Shown piece by piece: positions 18,855-26,958 of a stretch of 64,000 bases of DNA. The number at the start of each line of letters is the position of its first letter. Position 1 is the first letter of the stretch. A program made the position numbers and the translations under genes. The DNA comes from Mesorhizobium japonicum MAFF 303099 (GTDB taxonomy: Bacteria > Pseudomonadota > Alphaproteobacteria > Rhizobiales > Rhizobiaceae). Location: assembly GCF_000009625.1 (NCBI RefSeq), contig NC_002678.2, positions 3,938,001 to 4,002,000 on the forward strand. The letters run 5' to 3'. The notes under the pieces are model-generated. The model was not told the DNA's origin. It worked only from the letters and a program-made list of their open reading frames with translations, and did no database searches.

Positions 18855-18926
18855 TCAGATCGAGCGCAATCCTCCCGCCGCCAGCGAGCTGCTAAAGTAC
18901 CAATAGGTGGCGGACAGGTGGATCAT
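18855..18926 (-). CDS. aroG leader peptide with Tyr-Trp-Tyr-Phe
   Basis: A short frame of 23 residues starting at the ATG at 18926 (26 residues if the ATG at 18935 is used) contains the run Tyr-Trp-Tyr-Phe, with three kinds of aromatic codon in four positions. A promoter-like pair (GTGACA, 17 bases, TATATG) ends 6 bases before the 18926 ATG, so the message may begin at that ATG and be leaderless, as known for the trpL leader of Sinorhizobium. There is no ribosome-binding site. The frame overlaps the first two attenuator segments: CCGCCA just before the aromatic codons and TGGCGG after them. It ends 24 bases before the terminator stem. Confidence 0.82.
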   Translation of the reverse strand: MIHLSATYWYFSSSLAAGGLRSI

Positions 18927-18932
18927 GCGGCT

Positions 18933-18961
18933 CATATAGTCGAAGCGGAGGCGTTTGTCAC
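18933..18961 (-). promoter_or_regulatory. Putative sigma-70 promoter of the aroG leader
   Basis: On the minus strand GTGACA (18961-18956), a 17-base spacer and TATATG (18938-18933) give a good -35/-10 pair. The predicted transcription start is the A of the leader ATG at 18926. Confidence 0.55.
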
Positions 18962-18998
18962 GTCCCCTCGACGACGGTCAATTCCGAAGGCCGAAGTC

Positions 18999-19148
18999 CC
19001 CGATTTCGCCATCCCTGGGCGGAGCAGCCGCGAAGCGGCGTCGCGAAGACCCTGGGATCCATTCCGTGACCTTGGCCGTGGAGTGCGGCGGATCCTCGGG
19101 TCTGCGCTGCGTCGCTTCGCTTCTTGCCCCGCCCGTGGATGACGAAGT
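18999..19148. repeat. Composite palindromic intergenic repeat
   Basis: The left part has CCCTGGG-bounded inverted segments with GCCGCGAAGCGGC inside. The right part (19090-19148) matches the core and right arm of the element at 8612-8678. It fills most of the gap between the SDR gene and the aroG leader and contains no gene that I can support. Confidence 0.6.
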
Positions 19149-19176
19149 GAGGAGCATTTCCGCCAGACCGTCGGCC

Positions 19177-19971
19177 CTACTCCGGCGACGACCCCGCAAC
19201 ACTCTGGTCGTAGTCGACCAACGACCCGGTCATGACGCCCGATTGCGGGCTGACCATGTAGCTGATCAGCCGCGCGAGCTGGTCCGGTTTGACCAATTGG
19301 CCCATCGGTTGCGCGGCTTCGGCCTTCGCCAGCCAATCGTCCGGGGCGTCGTGCCATTTCTTTTGCACGATGTCCTCGCCCTCGGTATCCATCCAGCCGG
19401 GCAGCACGGCGTTGCAGCGGATGCGGTCGAAGCGATAGGCGTTGGCGACGTTCTTGGTCAGCGTCATCAGCGCGCCCTTGCTGGTCGAATAGGGCGTCAG
19501 GAACGACTGGCCACAATGTGCCGACATCGACAGCACGTTGACGATCGAGCCCGGCGCCTTGCGCTCCAGCAGATGGGCAACCAGTCCCTGCATCAGGAAG
19601 AAAGGTCCGCGCACATTGGTTGCGAATATCTGGTCGAAAAGCTCTTCCGAGGTTTCGACCAATGAGCCGCGTGCCGAGGTGGCGGCGGCGTTGACCAGCG
19701 CATTCAGCGTGCCGAAATGCGCGAGCGCGGTCGCCACCGCGCGCTTGCAATCCGCCACCTTCGAGACGTCGGCGCTGATGAAGATCGCGTCGACGCCGGC
19801 CTTTTTGAAGTGGGCGACGGCCTTGTCGCCCTTCTCCTGCGAACGGCCGATGAGCGCCAATGCCCGGCAGCCCTCGTCGGCCAGCGCCTCGGCGACGGCA
19901 AAGCCGATGCCTTGCGCGCCACCGGTGACGATGGCGCGTGTCTCATGATTGCGATCGGAAGATGCGCTCAT
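19177..19971 (-). CDS. SDR-family oxidoreductase, last gene of inositol transporter operon
   Basis: Short-chain dehydrogenase of 264 residues. It has the NAD(P) motif TGGAQGIG near residue 16, NAAATS near 93 and the catalytic Ser with YSTSK near residue 163. It follows the inositol dehydrogenase by 37 bases, so it probably oxidises or reduces an inositol-derived or related polyol. The exact substrate is unknown. The C-terminus is slightly extended compared with the classical 250-residue SDR. RBS and ATG lie at 19971. Confidence 0.87.
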   Translation of the reverse strand: MSASSDRNHETRAIVTGGAQGIGFAVAEALADEGCRALALIGRSQEKGDKAVAHFKKAGVDAIFISADVSKVADCKRAVATALAHFGTLNALVNAAATSARGSLVETSEELFDQIFATNVRGPFFLMQGLVAHLLERKAPGSIVNVLSMSAHCGQSFLTPYSTSKGALMTLTKNVANAYRFDRIRCNAVLPGWMDTEGEDIVQKKWHDAPDDWLAKAEAAQPMGQLVKPDQLARLISYMVSPQSGVMTGSLVDYDQSVAGSSPE

Positions 19972-20008
19972 CGTTTTGCTCCTGTGGCTTGGGCCTGGAT
20001 TCCGGTTC

Positions 20009-21004
20009 TTACTTGTCGAGACGAACGGTCTTGCCTGTTGTCGCCGACTTCAGCGCCGCATCCGCCAGCTTCAGCGCCACGAGGCCGTCGGCGCCGCTCG
20101 GCGCCGCCTTCTTGCCGGACGTCGCGGCAGCGATGAACGAGGCGATCTCGATGGCATAGGCGTCGAGATAGCGGGTCATGAAGAAATCGTGCAGCGGCGG
20201 GCGCGTATAGCCCTTCTCGTTGGCCAGTTCGATCGACACCGGCCGCTGGTTCTCGGCCGCGATCATGCCTTTCGAGCCATGCACCTCGATGCGCTGATCA
20301 TAGCCATAGGTGGCGCGGCGCGAATTGGAGATGACGGCCTGCTTGCCGGAAGCCGTCTCCAGGATGACGCTGACGCTATCGAAATCGCCGGCCTCGCCAA
20401 TCTTCTTGTCGACCAGCACCGAAGCATGCGCGGAGACCGCCACCGGCTCTTCGCCGAGCAGGAAGCGCGCCATGTCGAAATCATGAATGGTCATGTCGCG
20501 GAAAATGCCGCCCGAGCGCTTGATGTAGTCGATCGGCGGCGCGCCGGGATCGCGCGAGGTGATGGTGACCATCTCGACCGTGCCGATGGCGCCGTCGTCG
20601 ATCGCCTTGCGCACGGCGGCGAAATGCGGGTCGAAGCGGCGGTTGAAGCCGACCATCAGCGTCGCCTTGGCCTTCTCGACCACGGCCAGGCATTTCTCGA
20701 CGCGCTTAACGTTCAGGTCGATCGGCTTCTCGCAGAAGATCGCCTTGCCGGCCTTGGCGAAACGCTCGATCAGATCGGCATGGGTGTCGGTCGGCGTGCA
20801 GATGACGACGGCGTCGATGTCCTTGGATTTTTCGATGGCGTCGATGGTGCGTACCTCGGCGCCATAGGCGCTCGCCAGCTCCTTTGCCGCCTTCTCGAAG
20901 GCATCGGCCACCGCCACCAGTTTTGCATCGGGGTTGGAGCCGACGGCGCGGGCGTGGACCTTGCCGATGCGGCCGGCACCGAGGAGGGCGAAACGAACAG
21001 TCAT
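20009..21004 (-). CDS. idhA: Inositol 2-dehydrogenase
   Basis: Oxidises myo-inositol to 2-keto-myo-inositol with NAD, feeding IolE. The 331-residue Gfo/Idh/MocA protein has GAGRIGKVHARAV at the N-terminus, the catalytic EKPIDLNVKRVE near residue 95 and the GGIFRDMTIHDFDMARFL motif near 165-185 that is characteristic of IdhA/IolG. Length matches rhizobial IdhA. The ATG at 21004 has AAAGGAAA upstream; the frame from 21049 was rejected. It sits in an operon after the inositol-type ABC transporter. Confidence 0.92.
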   Translation of the reverse strand: MTVRFALLGAGRIGKVHARAVGSNPDAKLVAVADAFEKAAKELASAYGAEVRTIDAIEKSKDIDAVVICTPTDTHADLIERFAKAGKAIFCEKPIDLNVKRVEKCLAVVEKAKATLMVGFNRRFDPHFAAVRKAIDDGAIGTVEMVTITSRDPGAPPIDYIKRSGGIFRDMTIHDFDMARFLLGEEPVAVSAHASVLVDKKIGEAGDFDSVSVILETASGKQAVISNSRRATYGYDQRIEVHGSKGMIAAENQRPVSIELANEKGYTRPPLHDFFMTRYLDAYAIEIASFIAAATSGKKAAPSGADGLVALKLADAALKSATTGKTVRLDK

Positions 21005-21125
21005 GGATATTTCCTTTGAGGGATGGGTTCGAGAGCGTTGTGTCCGCACCTTCCTGTCAGGGAAAGGTGGCTGGGGTATTTTCTAGGCGCGGCAGATCGT
21101 CCCGGAACCGGGCAATCGCCTAGCC

Positions 21126-21893
21126 TCAAGCCGCGAGTTCCGCCTCCCCGGTCTTGGCGCCGGTGATGTAAGAGACAATGTCCTGACCGTCGGTATTCTC
21201 CTTGCGCAGATTGGCGACGATGCGGCCGCGCCGGAACACCACGATGCGGTCGCACAGGTCGAACACCTGGCGCATATTGTGGCTGATCAGGATCAGCGGC
21301 TCGCCATTGTCCTTCAGCGTGCGGATGATGTTTTCGACCTGCGCCGTCTCCTGCACGCCGAGTGCGGCCGTCGGCTCGTCCATGATGATCAACTTGGAAG
21401 CGAAGGTCGCCGTCCGGGCGATCGCCACGCACTGCCGCTGGCCGCCCGACATGTGGCGGATGGTGTTGGAAAGATTGGGGATCTTCACCGCCGTGCGCAC
21501 CAGTGCCGCCTCGGTCGCCTTGCGCATATATTTGCGGTCGAGGATCGAGAAGGGGCCCAGATTGAACAGCACCTTTTCGCGGCCGAGGAAAAGGTTCGAC
21601 GGCACGTCGAGATCATCGGCCAGCGCCAGGTTCTGGAACACGGTCTCGATGCCCGCGGTGCGGGCCTCGATCGGCCCGGCAAAATTCACTTCCTTGCCGT
21701 CGAACCAGATCTGGCCGCTGGTGCGCTGCTCGACAGCGGTGATCTGGCGCACGAAGGTCGACTTGCCGGCGCCATTGTCGCCCATGATGGCGACATGCTC
21801 GCCCTTGCGCAGCTCGAAATTGGCGCCTTCCAGCGCATGCACGCCGCCATAGCGCTTGGTCAGGTTTTCGGTCTTCAGGACGATGTCTGACAT
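21126..21893 (-). CDS. Inositol-type ABC transporter ATP-binding protein
   Basis: Single-domain ATPase of 255 residues that drives uptake with the permease and binding protein upstream. Walker A is GDNGAGKST near residue 38, the signature is MSGGQRQCVAIAR and Walker B is LIIMDEPTAALG. Being a single domain it resembles FrcA- and IatA-like sugar ATPases of rhizobia, unlike the double ATPase at 1128-2669. Its ATG follows the permease stop after two bases (TGACCATG), so it is translationally coupled. Confidence 0.91.
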   Translation of the reverse strand: MSDIVLKTENLTKRYGGVHALEGANFELRKGEHVAIMGDNGAGKSTFVRQITAVEQRTSGQIWFDGKEVNFAGPIEARTAGIETVFQNLALADDLDVPSNLFLGREKVLFNLGPFSILDRKYMRKATEAALVRTAVKIPNLSNTIRHMSGGQRQCVAIARTATFASKLIIMDEPTAALGVQETAQVENIIRTLKDNGEPLILISHNMRQVFDLCDRIVVFRRGRIVANLRKENTDGQDIVSYITGAKTGEAELAA

Positions 21894-21895
21894 GG

Positions 21896-22972
21896 TCAAG
21901 CCCTCAATGCCCGCAAGCGTTGGCGCCACTGGTCGAGAACGACCGCACCGACGATGATCACGCCCTTGACCATCTCCTGGTAGTAGGCGTCGAGGCGCAG
22001 GAAGGTGAAGCCGGAGATGATGACTCCGAAGATCAGCGAGCCGATCACCGTACCGACGATCGAGCCGCGGCCGCCCGACAGCGAGACGCCGCCGATGACC
22101 GCCATGGCGATGGCGTCGAGTTCATACATCACGCCCATGCCGGCCTGGGCGGTGAGGTTCTTGGAGCAGAGCACCACGGCGGCGAGCGAGGCGAGAATGC
22201 CAGCGATGACATAGACCAGGATCTTGTGGTTGGCGATCTTGATGCCGGACATGCGCGCGGCGTCCTCATTGGAGCCGATCGCGTAACAATGCTTGCCGTA
22301 GCGTGTGTAGCTCATGATGAGCTGGAACAGCACGGCCAGCGACAGGAAGATGATGACTGGCATCAGGCCTTTGCCGATCGCCGCGAAACTGTCGGTGGGA
22401 AACGAGATCGGCTGGCCCTTCGACCACCATTTGGCGATGCCGCGCGCGGTGACCATCATGCCAAGCGTGGCGATGAAGGGCGGAATGCGCGTGTAGGCGA
22501 TCAAAGAGCCATTGACCAGGCCGGCGAGCAGCCCACAGCCGATCGCCACCAGCAGCGGCACGATGACGGGCAGGTCGGTCCAGCCTTGCGCCAGGAACAT
22601 CGCCTTCGGGTTGGGATTGCCGTTGACGGTCGCCACCTGGGCGAAACTCATGGCGATCATGGCGGTGGCGCCGACGATCGAACCCGAAGACAGGTCGATG
22701 CCGCCGCAAATGATCACCTGCGTCACGCCGATGGCGATGATGCCGACGATCGACACCTGCAGGATGATGATCTGCAGGCGGGCCTCATTGAAGATCCCCG
22801 AGACGTCGCTGCGGGTGTTGAACAGGAAACTGTCGCCGAGAAAGATGCGGCCGATCGCTTCGAAGATGACGACGAGAATGACGAGCGCCAGGAAAACGTT
22901 GAATTCGGCGGGCCAGGCGCGCTTCTTCGCATCGTAGGTGAGCCCTCCGACGCCATGAGATGTCTGTGCCAA
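21896..22972 (-). CDS. Inositol-type ABC transporter permease
   Basis: Inner-membrane permease of about 358 residues with a longer N-terminal cytoplasmic part than the permease at 2724-3719. GGIDLSSGSIVGATA and the C-terminal AVIGGVSLSGGRGS are the family motifs. The best start is the TTG at 22972, with GGAGG 8 bases before it (22981-22985); no ATG in this frame is as well placed. It lies between the binding-protein gene and the ATPase and forms one operon with them. Confidence 0.9.
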   Translation of the reverse strand: MAQTSHGVGGLTYDAKKRAWPAEFNVFLALVILVVIFEAIGRIFLGDSFLFNTRSDVSGIFNEARLQIIILQVSIVGIIAIGVTQVIICGGIDLSSGSIVGATAMIAMSFAQVATVNGNPNPKAMFLAQGWTDLPVIVPLLVAIGCGLLAGLVNGSLIAYTRIPPFIATLGMMVTARGIAKWWSKGQPISFPTDSFAAIGKGLMPVIIFLSLAVLFQLIMSYTRYGKHCYAIGSNEDAARMSGIKIANHKILVYVIAGILASLAAVVLCSKNLTAQAGMGVMYELDAIAMAVIGGVSLSGGRGSIVGTVIGSLIFGVIISGFTFLRLDAYYQEMVKGVIIVGAVVLDQWRQRLRALRA

Positions 22973-23081
22973 TCTTCTATCCTCCGTCAGCCGCGGTCGC
23001 ACCTCGAGCGCCGTCAGGCGCCGAGGGAAAGGGGAGCGGCGCTGTCTTTTGCGCGACAGCGCCGCTCCCTATGTCCGCGGC

Positions 23082-24023
23082 TCAGTTCTTCTTCAGGAAC
23101 TTGTCGATGTTCGCCGGGGTCACAAGCTGGAACGGCACGTAAACCTTGTGCTCGACCTTCTCGCCCTTGGACAGTTTCAGCGCCGCATCCAGCGCGCCCG
23201 CGCCCTGGCCGGCCGCGTCCTGGAACACGGTTGCGTCGAGGTCGCCGGCCTGCATGGCGGCCAGCGCGTCCTGCGTGGCGTCGACGCCGCCGACGACAAC
23301 CGACTTCATGTCGATGTTGGCGGCTTTCATCGCCTGGATGGCGCCGATGGCGCTTTCGTCATTGTTGGCGATGACACCGTCGAACTTCTTGCCGGTCGAC
23401 AGCCAGTTGGTCATCAGGTTTTGCGCCTGGTCGCGATCCCAGTTCGACGTCTGCTTGTCGATGATCTTGATGAAGCTGCAGTCCGGCGTGGCGATCACCT
23501 CTTCAATGTCCTTGGTGCGCTGCACGGCGGCCTGGTTGGAAAGCTCGCCCATGATCACATAGACATTGGCTTCCTTCTTGCCGGCTTCCTTGAACAGACG
23601 GCAGACTTCCTTGGTCTCGAGCGTGCCGGAATCGGATTCGTTCGAGGCGACGAAGGCCTGGTTGTCGGGCAGCGAGTTCACATTGACCGGCTCGCGGTTG
23701 ACATAGACCAGCGGGATCTTGGCGGCGGCCGCAGCGTCGGACATCGCCTGCGTGGCCGAGGTGTCGACCGGGTTGACGATGATGGCGTCGACGCCCGAAG
23801 CGGCGAAGTTCTTGATCTGGTCGAGCTGCTTGGCAACGTCGTTCTGTGCGTCTTCGACCTGCAGCTCGACGCCGCTCATGCCCTTGGCCTGGGCGATCAT
23901 GCCGTTGCGCAGCACGGTGAGGAAGTTGTCATCGAACTTGGCCATCGATACGCCGATCTTGGCGGCAAAAGCCGATGAACTCATCAGCGCCGCGAAGGCG
24001 ACGCCCAAAAGCAGTTTCTTCAT
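23082..24023 (-). CDS. Inositol-type ABC transporter substrate-binding protein
   Basis: Periplasmic binding protein of 313 residues with a signal peptide ending near residue 20 (AFA-AK). The type 1 periplasmic fold is clear, with VNPVDTSATQAMS and VIANNDESAIGAIQAMKAA as family landmarks. The operon ends with inositol dehydrogenase and the order matches ibpA-iatA-iatP-like inositol transporters of Caulobacter and rhizobia, so myo-inositol is the likely ligand; a methylated inositol or rhizopine is an alternative given the oxygenase genes nearby. The 297-base upstream region holds several operator-like sites. Confidence 0.88.
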   Translation of the reverse strand: MKKLLLGVAFAALMSSSAFAAKIGVSMAKFDDNFLTVLRNGMIAQAKGMSGVELQVEDAQNDVAKQLDQIKNFAASGVDAIIVNPVDTSATQAMSDAAAAAKIPLVYVNREPVNVNSLPDNQAFVASNESDSGTLETKEVCRLFKEAGKKEANVYVIMGELSNQAAVQRTKDIEEVIATPDCSFIKIIDKQTSNWDRDQAQNLMTNWLSTGKKFDGVIANNDESAIGAIQAMKAANIDMKSVVVGGVDATQDALAAMQAGDLDATVFQDAAGQGAGALDAALKLSKGEKVEHKVYVPFQLVTPANIDKFLKKN

Positions 24024-24152
24024 TGTATCTCTCCTCCACTTTTGGTGTCCGGTTGCACCGATCTATCCGGAATCCCCGATCTCCCCGGGGAATCTCTCCC
24101 TGATATCGCTTCGCTCCGTGTGGCATTCCCTGTTTGAGCTGGAACGCCAAAC

Positions 24153-24219
24153 CATCTGTTTGAAACAGATGTTCCGGAACGAAAGAACCAAAATACACAG
24201 CTAGTGAAATATTTATTCC
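24153..24219. promoter_or_regulatory. Operator-like cluster before the inositol transporter operon
   Basis: GAAA-N6-TTCC occurs at 24162-24175 and 24206-24219; the second (GAAATATTTATTCC) closely matches the iolC site at 13985-13998. A perfect palindrome CATCTGTTT-G-AAACAGATG spans 24153-24171 and GTTCCGGAAC lies at 24171-24180. Together they suggest IolR control of the transporter. Confidence 0.55.
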
Positions 24220-24282
24220 ATTCCAGCGGAACGTCAAGGGCGATTCCGCGGCGTGCCGCCGGATTTTCGGATCGTTCTGATG

Positions 24283-24297
24283 GATTCTATCATTTCC
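24283..24297 (-). promoter_or_regulatory. Putative LacI-type operator half, copy 2
   Basis: On the minus strand this reads GGAAATGATAGAATC, 14 of 15 bases identical to GGAAATGATAGAAAC at 25398-25412 in the lacI-mocD promoter. It lies downstream of the LacI gene and about 260 bases upstream of the inositol binding-protein start. Confidence 0.5.
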
Positions 24298-24320
24298 GCG
24301 GCTGCTCTCGCCCGAAAAGC

Positions 24321-25352
24321 TTAGATATTTTCCGGCAGATAGATGTCGAAGGGCAGGAAGGTCTGGCCAGGCGCGTTGGCCGCGCCGGTTTCGATGGCAT
24401 GCACCATGCGATCGACCAGTTCGCGGCAGAGCGCGGCCAGCGGCGTCGAGATCACCATGGTGAGGATGTTATCGGCGAGTGCCGCCCGCGACTCGGCGTT
24501 GATCTCGTTGCAGACGACCACAGGCATATTTAGGGGCCTTGCCGCCCGCAGCGCCGAGACCGCGCCTTCCATGCCGCCGCCCGCGACGTAGCAGCCTGCA
24601 AGATCCGGATAGCGCGCCAGAAGATCGATCATCGCATCATGGGTTACCTGGTTTGCCTCCAGATTGACCAGCGTTTCCAGCACGTTGAAGTCGGGTGCAT
24701 GCTCGCGAAAGAAAGAGCGGAAGCCGATCTCGCGCAACTCGTGGCCATGGAAGCGGTGGCTGCCGACGAAGAGGGCGACTTTGCCGGGCTGCCGCGCCGC
24801 CCTGGCGATCATCCAGGCCGCGGTACGACCGACCTTGCGGTTGTCGAGGCCGACATAGCCCTCGCGGATACCGGCGGCAAAGTCCGACAACAGCGAGAAC
24901 ACCGGTTGCCCTCTCGCCTTCAACGCCTCGACCGCCGCCGTCAGGGTTGGATGGTCCGGGCCGACAACGGCGATGGCCCTCGATTTTGCCGCCAGCTTGC
25001 GCATCTGGGCGGCGATCTCGTCGGGGACCAGGGAGCTGGCGAAGTCGATGGTTGCGGCGCCACGGAACCGCTGCGATTGCGACACCGCCAGTTCGAGCTC
25101 CGCTGCGAAATCGCCGTAGAAGACGTCATTGCCCCGCAAAAGCAGGAAGCCGAGCCGGTACTCCGGCAGTTCATGGCGCATCCGCTGCTTGATCAGGCCG
25201 GCTGCGTGATAGCCGATCTCGGTCGCGGTCTCATAGACGCGCCGTGCGGTCTCCTCGCGCACCGGCAGGCGATTGTTGAGCACCCGATCCACCGTGGCAA
25301 CGCTGACGCCGGAGATGCGCGCCAGATCGGATATGGTCGGCCGTTTCGCCAT
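24321..25352 (-). CDS. LacI-family regulator of the mocDEF-like operon
   Basis: Transcription factor of 343 residues. Residues about 4-55 are a LacI helix-turn-helix (ISDLARISGVSVATVDRVLN), and the rest is a type 1 periplasmic-fold sugar-binding domain with GYVGLDNRKVGRTAAWMIAR. The start at 25352 is the ATG giving MAKRP; the frame continues upstream through the mocD promoter and was rejected there. It is divergent from the desaturase-like oxygenase gene, with palindromic sites in between. An inositol derivative or rhizopine is a likely inducer, which is inference. Confidence 0.9.
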   Translation of the reverse strand: MAKRPTISDLARISGVSVATVDRVLNNRLPVREETARRVYETATEIGYHAAGLIKQRMRHELPEYRLGFLLLRGNDVFYGDFAAELELAVSQSQRFRGAATIDFASSLVPDEIAAQMRKLAAKSRAIAVVGPDHPTLTAAVEALKARGQPVFSLLSDFAAGIREGYVGLDNRKVGRTAAWMIARAARQPGKVALFVGSHRFHGHELREIGFRSFFREHAPDFNVLETLVNLEANQVTHDAMIDLLARYPDLAGCYVAGGGMEGAVSALRAARPLNMPVVVCNEINAESRAALADNILTMVISTPLAALCRELVDRMVHAIETGAANAPGQTFLPFDIYLPENI

Positions 25353-25397
25353 GATCGCCCTCGGTTCCGTTTCCTGGCACGATACACCAGTCTGATA

Positions 25398-25442
25398 GGA
25401 AATGATAGAAACTATCTTTGTGATATTGAGTCTATCATAGAC
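25398..25442. promoter_or_regulatory. Palindromic operators in the lacI-mocD promoter
   Basis: GATAG-AAA-CTATC (25404-25416) and GTCTAT-C-ATAGAC (25430-25442) are perfect inverted repeats with centres 26 bases apart. They lie 75-120 bases before the oxygenase start and 46-90 bases before the regulator start, a usual place for LacI-family sites. Confidence 0.65.
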
Positions 25443-25517
25443 AAGCGGTACTTTCAGGCTGGAAGGCATATGGGTAACCGGCATTCGCTTGGGCGGGTGC
25501 CTGCCGAGGAGGCAATC

Positions 25518-26609
25518 ATGACCACTGCGCCGTCCCGGCGGGACTACAGCCTGATCGGTCGCGACGCCAAGCTCGCCGTGGAAAACGGCCTGTCGGCGGC
25601 CGAGTGGTATCACACCGACGTGCCCCGCAAGCAGATGAAGGAGCTGATGCAGCGCTCCGACGGGCCGGCGATCCGCGACACCGCGATCTGGCTGGCCGCC
25701 CTCATCGCCAGCGGCGCCGGCGGCGCCTGGTTCTGGGGCAGCTGGTGGTGCGTGCCGTTCTTCTTCGCCTATGGCGTCCTCTACGGCTCATCGACGGATT
25801 CACGCTGGCATGAATGCGGCCACGGCACGGCGTTCCGCACGCAGTGGATGAACGATGCGGTCTATCAGATCGCCTGCTTCATGATCATGCGCAATCCGGT
25901 GACCTGGCGCTGGAGCCACACGCGCCATCACACCGACACCATCATCGTCGGCCGCGACCCGGAAATCTCGGTCATGCGGCCGCCGGACCTGGTGCGCGCG
26001 CTCCTCGGCTTCGTCGGTGTCCTCGACGCCTGGCATGCGATGTCGGACATGCTCCGCAACGCCGCCGGCAACATCAGCGCGGCCGAAAAGACCTTCATTC
26101 CCGAGCAGGAACAGGGCAAGGCGATCCGCATTGCCCGCATCTGGACCGCGATCTATGCCGCAACCATCGCGCTGGCGCTCTATTCCGGCTCGTTCCTGCC
26201 CTTGATGCTGGTCGGCCTGCCCAGGCTCTATGGCGCTTGGCATCACGTCATGGTCGGCCTGCTGCAGCATGGCGGCCTGGCCGACAATGTCATCGACCAT
26301 CGGCTGAACAGCCGCACCGTCTACATGAACCCGATCAGCCGTTTCATCTACTGGAACATGAACTACCACGTCGAGCATCACATGTTCCCGATGGTGCCCT
26401 ACCATGCGCTGCCCAGGCTGCATGCGCTGATCAAGCATGATCTGCCGGCGCCGACGCCGTCGATCCTGGCTGGCTACCGCGAGATGATCCCGGTCTTCCT
26501 GCGCCAGCTGCGCAACGAGGACTATTTCCTCAAGCGCGAACTGCCGCCGACCGCCAGGCCGTATCGCGAGGAATTCCACAGCGATGCCATCGCCGCCGCG
26601 GCGGAATGA
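25518..26609 (+). CDS. Desaturase-fold membrane oxygenase (MocD-like)
   Basis: Di-iron membrane oxygenase of 363 residues. The three His boxes of the desaturase/hydroxylase family are present: HECGH (98-102), HTRHH (134-138) and HVEHH (284-288), with extra His at 251 and 261. Hydrophobic segments at about 54-90 and 205-240 anchor it in the inner membrane. A Rieske ferredoxin and ferredoxin reductase follow, as in mocDEF, which Rhizobium leguminosarum needs to use the rhizopine 3-O-methyl-scyllo-inosamine. O-demethylation of a methylated inositol is therefore the favoured role. GAGGAGG precedes the ATG; the longer frame upstream is spurious. Other hydroxylase roles are possible. Confidence 0.8.
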   Translation: MTTAPSRRDYSLIGRDAKLAVENGLSAAEWYHTDVPRKQMKELMQRSDGPAIRDTAIWLAALIASGAGGAWFWGSWWCVPFFFAYGVLYGSSTDSRWHECGHGTAFRTQWMNDAVYQIACFMIMRNPVTWRWSHTRHHTDTIIVGRDPEISVMRPPDLVRALLGFVGVLDAWHAMSDMLRNAAGNISAAEKTFIPEQEQGKAIRIARIWTAIYAATIALALYSGSFLPLMLVGLPRLYGAWHHVMVGLLQHGGLADNVIDHRLNSRTVYMNPISRFIYWNMNYHVEHHMFPMVPYHALPRLHALIKHDLPAPTPSILAGYREMIPVFLRQLRNEDYFLKRELPPTARPYREEFHSDAIAAAAE

Positions 26610-26643
26610 TCGCGGCGAATCCATTTTTCCAGGGAGTGCTGAA

Positions 26644-26958
26644 ATGAGCGACTGGGTCGAGGCCTGTGCTACCGACGACATCGATGAAGAGGATGTGATG
26701 CGCTTCGATCATGGCGGGCGCACCTTCGCCATCTATCGCAGCCCCGACGACGAATATTTCGCCACGGACGGGCTCTGCACGCATGAGAAGGTGCATCTCG
26801 CCGACGGTCTGGTGATGGACGACATCATCGAATGCCCCAAGCACAATGGCCGCTTCAACTACAAGACCGGCGCGGCCAGGGGCGCCCCGGTCTGCGTCAA
26901 CCTGAAAACCTATCCGGTCAAGGTCGACGCCGGCAAAGTTCTCGTTCAGGTCGGATGA
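26644..26958 (+). CDS. Rieske-type 2Fe-2S ferredoxin (MocE family)
   Basis: Small electron carrier of 104 residues. The Rieske ligands are complete: Cys45-Thr-His47 and Cys64-Pro-Lys-His67, in CTHEKVHL and CPKHNGRF. It should pass electrons from the reductase encoded next to the membrane oxygenase encoded before it. The gene starts 34 bases after the oxygenase stop with AGGGAG upstream and overlaps the reductase start by 4 bases. The MocE name rests on family resemblance and gene order. Confidence 0.9.
   Translation: MSDWVEACATDDIDEEDVMRFDHGGRTFAIYRSPDDEYFATDGLCTHEKVHLADGLVMDDIIECPKHNGRFNYKTGAARGAPVCVNLKTYPVKVDAGKVLVQVG

Noticed and set aside
24639..25517. N-terminal extension of the oxygenase gene across the LacI gene
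   Set aside because: It is antisense to the LacI coding region and runs through the operators; the ATG at 25518 has a ribosome site.
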